Part shown: positions 58,637 to 64,000 of the stretch, one piece after another
Numbering within the stretch: the first letter of the stretch is position 1
Layout of the letters: each line of letters opens with the position of its first letter
Assembly (NCBI RefSeq): GCF_001277345.1
Contig: NZ_LIUT01000001.1
Span: forward strand, 198,938 to 262,937
Length of the DNA: 64,000 bases
Direction of reading: 5' to 3'
Origin: Paenibacillus solani
GTDB lineage: Bacteria; Bacillota; Bacilli; Paenibacillales; Paenibacillaceae
Notes under the pieces: generated by a model
What the model saw: the letters and a program-made list of their open reading frames with translations, nothing else
Databases searched by the model: none
Told to the model about the DNA's origin: nothing
Program-made: the position numbers and the translations under genes

Positions 58637-61234
58637 ATGGGAGAAGGGACTGTCATTCTAAGAACTAAATTGCAGCCGCCAGCATTACGGGATGCATGGA
58701 TCAGCCGTTCTGTATGGGATGAGAGGGAGAATCAGGGCAGTGGTTATCGGATCATCACGGTTGTAGCCCCTGCTGGCAGCGGAAAGACCATTGCACTGGT
58801 CCAGCATATGCTCCACGAAGGGACGCAGGGACCGGCATCTTGGTTAACTTTAGATGAGCAGGATAACGATTTGCGGAGATTTTGGCGCTATATGATCCAT
58901 TCACTCTTGCCCTACTTACCTCCCGGGATCGAAAATCGGCTGCTGCCCTTTCTGGTTCCTTATTCAGATCAAATGATTTATTCTTTTTTGGATTCATTCA
59001 TTATGGAGATGCATGGCATCTCTATGTCTATAAACGTCGTATTGGACGACTATCATTCGATTACCCATCAGGAGATTCATGAAAGTCTGAATTATTGGAT
59101 CGAACATTTGCCGGATTCTATCAGGTTGTTCATCGCTTCGCGCGCGGAGCTTCCCCTCAAGGGGATGGGGAGATGGCTGTTAAGCGGAAGATTGCTGCGG
59201 ATAGGGGCGCAGGAGCTGGCATTCAACGAAGAAGATGCGAATTCTCTGTGTCAGCATACACTGGGGCGCTCGCTATCCCCCGAGAAGCTGAATACATTGG
59301 TGCAACGTACAGAAGGGTGGGCAGCCGGACTGCAATTAGCACTCATTGCGCTGCGGCAGAACGAAGCTGCTGGCATGCCGGATTACGATGCTTTTAGCCA
59401 AAGTAACAGGCATATGAGTGATTATTTAAGTCATGAAGTCATGCGCGGGCTGGACAAGCCTTTACGACAGTTTTTGCTGGAAACCTCGGTTATGAGGCGA
59501 TTTCACGCGGACATTTGCGCTGCCGTCACAGAGATGCCTGAATGTGATGACATGCTGGAGGTGCTAAAAGCCAAAGGGCTATTCCTGATTCCCTTGGATC
59601 ACCAGGAGCTGTGGCATCGTTACCATCATGTGTTTGGCGATTTCCTGAGCAGCTTATTAAAACAGCAGGACCCTGAACGATGGATTGAGCTTAACCGGAG
59701 AGCAAGCCAGGTATACGCGCGCGAAGGTTGGCATGAGGAAGCGATCGATTATGCCTTGTTGGCGGAGGATTACGAGATGGCAGCCGCACTGGTGGATCAG
59801 CATATGATGGAGCTGATCAAGAAGGGAGAATTCGACCTTCTTCAGCTGTGGCTTAACAGGTTTCCCGAGGGAATCCGTTTGCCGGACAGATTGCTGTTGG
59901 TGAAGATCTTTGTATATTCTCTCCGAGGTAAGCATGACCTAGCACGGAATTTGCTTGAACAATTGGAAGCAGGCCTGTATGGACGGCCGATAGTCGAGCG
60001 GCAGCTAGAATGGTTGAGCGGGCTTTTTTTTGTAAAAGCCAATCTTGCTTTCAATTCCAGACAATTTGATGAATGGTTTCAGTTTGCACAAACCATTGAA
60101 CATCGCCTGCCGGAGGATCCCATATTCTTTAATTTCAATTACAATAACCGGGAGCCCTTTGTGCGTAATACACCGTTCGGGCTTCAAGGCGTCCTTACGG
60201 ATACCACGGCACAGGTTGGCACACGAATCGTCTCGATTCTGGAAAGCCATGGCTGGGAGGATTCCTTGATGTGTCAATATGTAATGCAAGCCATGGCAGA
60301 AGGCTTTTATGAGAAGAATGAGGTGAATGCATGTGTATTCTGGTTGGATCGGCTTTTGGAAGGAAGGCGCTACAGGGACGTGCCAGGCTTATTCATTCCG
60401 ATCCGGCTGACAATGGCACGGCTCAAACGGAAGGAAAGAAACCGCCATTCGGCAAGGGCTATCGTGCAGGATGCATTGAATGCCATGCAGGCAAGAGAAG
60501 ATATATTATGGTGCAGTGCCTTGCGGGCTTTTTTGGTGGAGCTCGATCTTAGAGACGGAGAGCTGTCCAAGGCAGAGGTAGGTTTTCAGGAGTTAAACCT
60601 ATCATCGATGCAGCGGATAAGCCTTGAGTATTCCTTGGAAATCATGACATGGGCGCGCCTGCTCATTCATCAGCAGAGAAACGAGCAAGCGCAAGCTATG
60701 CTTGCGGCTCTTAGGATTCAAGCCGAAGAAGCTGGAAGCATTAATATTACCGCTTCTGTCATCGTCCTGCAGGCTCAGGCGGAATACACACGCGGAAACG
60801 TTAAGGCAGCAGCGCTGTTTCTTCAAGAGGCGCTCTCGCTTGTCATGCCGTATCGGTATAAGCGCACATTTATGGATGAGGGGAATTGGCTGTATCAACT
60901 GCTGCAGGAGCTGAATACTATCGGTGATTCTGTGAAGACAGCCCCATTGAAGGAATATATGACTGAACTGATGGACGAGATAAGACAGGAGAAGCTGGTA
61001 GGCCTAGATCTTCTGGACCCTTTCGGTACATATGGGTTAACTCCTCAAGAAACGCAAGTGCTGATACTGCTTCACCGGGGGGATACCAACCAGTCCATCG
61101 CCGATGAGCTAGGACTCACGGTGGGGACCGTGAAGGTGTATTTGAACCGGATATACAGTAAGCTAGGTGTCAGCTCAAGAGTACAGGCGGTGCTGAAGAC
61201 CTTCCCAGGATCTGAAATAGAACGTTCGAGATAG
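58637..61234 (+). CDS. MalT-like LuxR-family ATP-dependent regulator
   Basis: 865 residues from the ATG after GGAGGTGA; a TTG at 58622 is a less likely start. A STAND ATPase part has Walker A APAGSGKT (44-51) and VVLDDYH (Walker B-like). TPR-like repeats fill about 350-780. The C-terminus is a LuxR helix-turn-helix (GLTPQETQVLILLHRGDT, then LTVGTVKVYLNRIYSKLGVS). The family activates operons upon binding a small inducer and ATP. It precedes the large secreted RCC1 protein by 250 bases, a possible target. Confidence 0.88.
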   Translation: MGEGTVILRTKLQPPALRDAWISRSVWDERENQGSGYRIITVVAPAGSGKTIALVQHMLHEGTQGPASWLTLDEQDNDLRRFWRYMIHSLLPYLPPGIENRLLPFLVPYSDQMIYSFLDSFIMEMHGISMSINVVLDDYHSITHQEIHESLNYWIEHLPDSIRLFIASRAELPLKGMGRWLLSGRLLRIGAQELAFNEEDANSLCQHTLGRSLSPEKLNTLVQRTEGWAAGLQLALIALRQNEAAGMPDYDAFSQSNRHMSDYLSHEVMRGLDKPLRQFLLETSVMRRFHADICAAVTEMPECDDMLEVLKAKGLFLIPLDHQELWHRYHHVFGDFLSSLLKQQDPERWIELNRRASQVYAREGWHEEAIDYALLAEDYEMAAALVDQHMMELIKKGEFDLLQLWLNRFPEGIRLPDRLLLVKIFVYSLRGKHDLARNLLEQLEAGLYGRPIVERQLEWLSGLFFVKANLAFNSRQFDEWFQFAQTIEHRLPEDPIFFNFNYNNREPFVRNTPFGLQGVLTDTTAQVGTRIVSILESHGWEDSLMCQYVMQAMAEGFYEKNEVNACVFWLDRLLEGRRYRDVPGLFIPIRLTMARLKRKERNRHSARAIVQDALNAMQAREDILWCSALRAFLVELDLRDGELSKAEVGFQELNLSSMQRISLEYSLEIMTWARLLIHQQRNEQAQAMLAALRIQAEEAGSINITASVIVLQAQAEYTRGNVKAAALFLQEALSLVMPYRYKRTFMDEGNWLYQLLQELNTIGDSVKTAPLKEYMTELMDEIRQEKLVGLDLLDPFGTYGLTPQETQVLILLHRGDTNQSIADELGLTVGTVKVYLNRIYSKLGVSSRVQAVLKTFPGSEIERSR

Positions 61235-61350
61235 AGGAGCATCTATTGTACATCGTACGCACTTCTCCTTGTGCGGACGATGCGTGGGTGGGGGCATGCT
61301 TGGATGGCTGTCGACCATATGCATTACTTCATTATGTTTATATACCATAG

Positions 61351-61384
61351 CCGTGGTGCAGAGGAAACGCCGCGGTTTTTTTTC
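61351..61384 (+). terminator. Terminator
   Basis: CCGTGG and CCGCGG pair with a G-T around a 13-base loop, followed by nine T bases. Confidence 0.65.
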
Positions 61385-61484
61385 GTTTGTCCCCCTTTGT
61401 TAACTTTGGATAATAGGCAATAGTCCCGGGATTTTGTATACTTTTGTCGCATTCATATGAAATAGATAGAAAGGAGTCGTCGTA

Positions 61485-64000
61485 GTGCAACGTAAAATAT
61501 GGCACATATGTCTCATCGTACTCTTGCTGGCGAGCCAAATGGGTACCACAGGGCATGCGGATACGGTAAAGGCAGTTTCATCCGGAGAGACTAACATCGT
61601 TTCGATATCCTCAAAAGGGTACCATACGTTAGCCTTGCTGGATAATGGAACGGTTTTGTCCTGGGGATCGAATGTGGTGGGACAGCTGGGGAATGGGAAA
61701 CAAGGCATGAATTTCAGCACCAGCTTTGCGCAGCCTGTTTATGAAGATGTGAACGGTGAGCTTAAAGTTCTTACGAACATTATAGCGGTTGAGGCATCTC
61801 AGCAATACTCGCTTGCCTTATCTGCTGACGGAACCGTGTACGGCTGGGGGTTAAATGCAAGTAATGAATTGGGGCGGCCGTACGAGGGAACCTATTATTA
61901 TCCCGAGGCCATTCCTATTGCAGGCCTGCCTCCGATTGAACAGATTTCTGCTGGAGTTACGCATGCTGCCGCATTGGCGAAAGACGGAACCGTGTGGGCT
62001 TGGGGGGATAATCAGTCGGGTGCGGTGGGTAACGGGAACGCTGGTCCGATGGAGTATGTCGAAAGACCGGTTCAGGTGAAGAAGAACGCTTCCGAATTCC
62101 TGATAGGAATTAAACAAATCCATGCAGGAAATAGGTTTACCATGGCCGTAACGGAGAACGGAGAGTTGCTGGGCTGGGGGGATAACGGAACTTATCAGCT
62201 GGGGGACCTCACATTAACTAGTCGTTCGTATCCCGTCCATGCGCTGGATAAGAACAAGAATCCTCTGAATGGAATCAAGAAGGTAGCTACAGGTAATGAT
62301 TATAGCCTGGCTTTAAAAGAAGACGGAACCTTATTGAGCTGGGGAGTCAACGGTTATGGGCAGCTAGGCTCAGACACACTCCAGGGGACTTATTCAAGTT
62401 ATCCCAAGCCTGTATTGGACAAAGCATCTGGAGATGCTTTCAGCCATGTTGTTGATATATCGGCAGGGATTGCACACGTTGCAGCGATTCGCGAAGACGG
62501 CAGCGTGTGGACCTGGGGCGGCAATACCATCTGGGGTTCAACGGACATTACAGGACAGCTTGGTCGCGGAGACGACCAGTGGGAGGAGCGGCCAGGGCAA
62601 GTCACCGGGGCGCTGCAGGGTAAGGCTAAAGTGCTGCAAGCTGAGACTGCCGGCCATCATACGGTGATCCTGCTGGATAACGGCACGCTCTGGAGTATGG
62701 GGGACAATTCAATGGGACAGCTGGGGGGCGGCTATACAATGGACAGCGCCCTAGAACCTATCCAACTGTCACTCAGCCATTATGACAAGGCTTACTGGCC
62801 TAAACAAGGCATCGGGCCGGTTATGGGGCAGCCATACCGGTTGACTCTTCAGTTGGCCGGCCATGAAGGACAGCCAGTCAGCTTTGGTACGGACATCGTG
62901 GATATGCAAGCTGTAGGGGCGACAATTATAGGGCCTGTAAGTTACGTAGGACAGGGGCGTTATGCGGCTGATATGCTGGCAGATTCTCCAGGGCCTGTTC
63001 AGGTAACGGCCCAGATCAATGGACTGGAGGTTCCAGCAGCACAAATTGTCGTACTCTCCTTAGTGCCCCACCCTGCCCATTCGGAGCTGACAGCAACGCC
63101 TTCCATGTCCATCGTTGGAAGTGCCGATCCGGTCGTATTGAGGTTGCAGTTAAGGGATGCTGATGGAAATGAGCTGATCCGAAGCGGCGGTAAGGCAGTA
63201 TTCACCAGCTCGCTTGGAACGGTCAGTGAACCGGTAGAAATCTCTTATGGCGTGTATGAAGCCGAGCTTCGATCCGATACAGCAGGTATAGCTAATATTG
63301 GTGTGACTTTGGATGGCAAGCCTTTTGACGTGTCGGCCAAAGTATCGTTTAGAGCCGGGGCTCCAAACAGAGCTTATTCCACATTAACGGCGAACCCGGA
63401 AATCGTGGTGGCAGATGGTAAACAATCCACAGAGATCAAGCTTCACATCAAGGATGCTCATGGCAACGATCTGGATGAATATCTTGGCCCTATTGAGTTA
63501 ACTTCTTCTTTGGGGCAGATGACGACGGTGACAGAGTCGACCTATGGCGTCTATGAAAGCACCTTGGTATCTATTCAACCGGGGATCGCCACGATCAGTG
63601 CGTCGTCACTTGAAGGTCTGCTGCTCGCGGATCCCATTACGGTTGAATTCGAGCTATTCATCAAAGACATCTCCTTCAACAAGCAGCAATACGAACTGGA
63701 GAGAGGCAGCTCGCTGCAAGCCAGTCTAATCGCAGCGGATGAACATGGCAATTCGAGGAACATTACTTCGAATAGCCAGTTAACGGTAGAGGACGAGACG
63801 ATTGCGACAATCAGTCCTGAGGGGCTGATTACAGGGAAAGGGAAAGGACAGACCGTTGTAAACGCCGTTTATGGCACGCATTCCACTAGTGCCGTAATCA
63901 AGGTTACGGATACTGATATAGATCCGGGTCCTGATCCGAATCCTGAACCAAACCCAAATCCAAATCCAAATCCACAGCCGAACCCGAATCCCGATCCTGG
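61485..64000 (+). CDS. Large secreted RCC1-repeat protein (partial)
   Basis: Open from a GTG 8 bases after AAGGAG to the right edge, 838 codons with no stop. Signal peptide (MQRKIWHICLIVLLLAS, cut near GHA). Residues about 40-430 are at least six RCC1-type blades, each with a D/NGTV-x-x-WG-x-N-x-x-GQLG pattern (for example LSWGSNVVGQLGNG, YGWGLNASNELG). Two invasin-like Ig domains (about 525-720) and a Big2-like domain (about 725-805; SPEGLITGKGKGQT) follow, then a Pro/Asn/Asp linker (PNPNPNPQPNPN) which in Paenibacillus often leads to S-layer-homology domains. Likely cell-surface. Confidence 0.82.
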   Translation, partial: MQRKIWHICLIVLLLASQMGTTGHADTVKAVSSGETNIVSISSKGYHTLALLDNGTVLSWGSNVVGQLGNGKQGMNFSTSFAQPVYEDVNGELKVLTNIIAVEASQQYSLALSADGTVYGWGLNASNELGRPYEGTYYYPEAIPIAGLPPIEQISAGVTHAAALAKDGTVWAWGDNQSGAVGNGNAGPMEYVERPVQVKKNASEFLIGIKQIHAGNRFTMAVTENGELLGWGDNGTYQLGDLTLTSRSYPVHALDKNKNPLNGIKKVATGNDYSLALKEDGTLLSWGVNGYGQLGSDTLQGTYSSYPKPVLDKASGDAFSHVVDISAGIAHVAAIREDGSVWTWGGNTIWGSTDITGQLGRGDDQWEERPGQVTGALQGKAKVLQAETAGHHTVILLDNGTLWSMGDNSMGQLGGGYTMDSALEPIQLSLSHYDKAYWPKQGIGPVMGQPYRLTLQLAGHEGQPVSFGTDIVDMQAVGATIIGPVSYVGQGRYAADMLADSPGPVQVTAQINGLEVPAAQIVVLSLVPHPAHSELTATPSMSIVGSADPVVLRLQLRDADGNELIRSGGKAVFTSSLGTVSEPVEISYGVYEAELRSDTAGIANIGVTLDGKPFDVSAKVSFRAGAPNRAYSTLTANPEIVVADGKQSTEIKLHIKDAHGNDLDEYLGPIELTSSLGQMTTVTESTYGVYESTLVSIQPGIATISASSLEGLLLADPITVEFELFIKDISFNKQQYELERGSSLQASLIAADEHGNSRNITSNSQLTVEDETIATISPEGLITGKGKGQTVVNAVYGTHSTSAVIKVTDTDIDPGPDPNPEPNPNPNPNPQPNPNPDP

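Overview
The window looks like chromosome of a Paenibacillus-type Firmicute. The grounds are strong AGGAGG ribosome binding sites, frequent TTG and GTG starts, Gram-positive lipoproteins, an LCP wall-anchoring protein, a SleB-type spore-wall hydrolase, WXG-type toxins and a SCIFF peptide cassette. No rRNA, tRNA, CRISPR array, transposase or phage gene was recognised. The species assignment is inference from gene content; all family names come from motif reading, since no search could be run.

Layout. 1-155: start of an RRNPP-like regulator leaving the left edge. 161-13900: a polymorphic-toxin zone with two WXG-headed toxins (3498, 9758), predicted immunity genes, an orphan toxin tail (13062) and orphan immunity paralogues; a SCIFF precursor and radical-SAM maturase (1022-2667) and an ssuABC-like sulfonate transporter (5952-8568) lie inside it. 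13929-22333: a lipoprotein, a cell-wall amidase with a GerMN lipoprotein, a purine permease with guanine deaminase, an LCP protein, a decayed polysaccharide deacetylase and a SleB-like hydrolase.

22334-41360 is the centre of interest: a RiPP locus followed by a complete ComQXPA quorum-sensing module. The RiPP locus has six short precursors with a conserved QFEEME-type leader, a glycine/valine/alanine-rich hydrophobic core and an invariant C-terminal Leu-Thr or Leu-Thr-like end. It also has a class III aminotransferase, an SDR oxidoreductase, a SAM methyltransferase, an M50 intramembrane protease and an ABC exporter. This is the gene set expected for daptides, whose C-terminal Thr becomes a dimethylated 1,2-diaminopropane. 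Unusually, it also carries a thiazole/oxazole-type trio: an E1-like leader binder, a YcaO ending in PxPxP and a SagB-like protein. An 819-residue B12/radical-SAM-like protein lacks the iron-sulfur cysteine triad. Six leaderless microproteins, five of them Pro-Ile-rich, sit among the precursors. Copies of the ComA half-site TTGCGG/CCGCAA cluster upstream of the RiPP operon and upstream of comX, suggesting that ComX density sensing switches the peptide on.

41450-64000: a lipoprotein, a full-length RRNPP-like regulator, a lone radical-SAM enzyme, a DEAD-box helicase, an epimerase, methyltransferase and NUDIX genes, and an ArsR regulator fused to a VOC gene scar. These are followed by an Lgt-like protein paired with a Tes/MJ0619-like radical-SAM enzyme, an SGNH hydrolase, remnants of secreted proteins, a MalT-like LuxR regulator and a large secreted RCC1-repeat protein running off the right edge.
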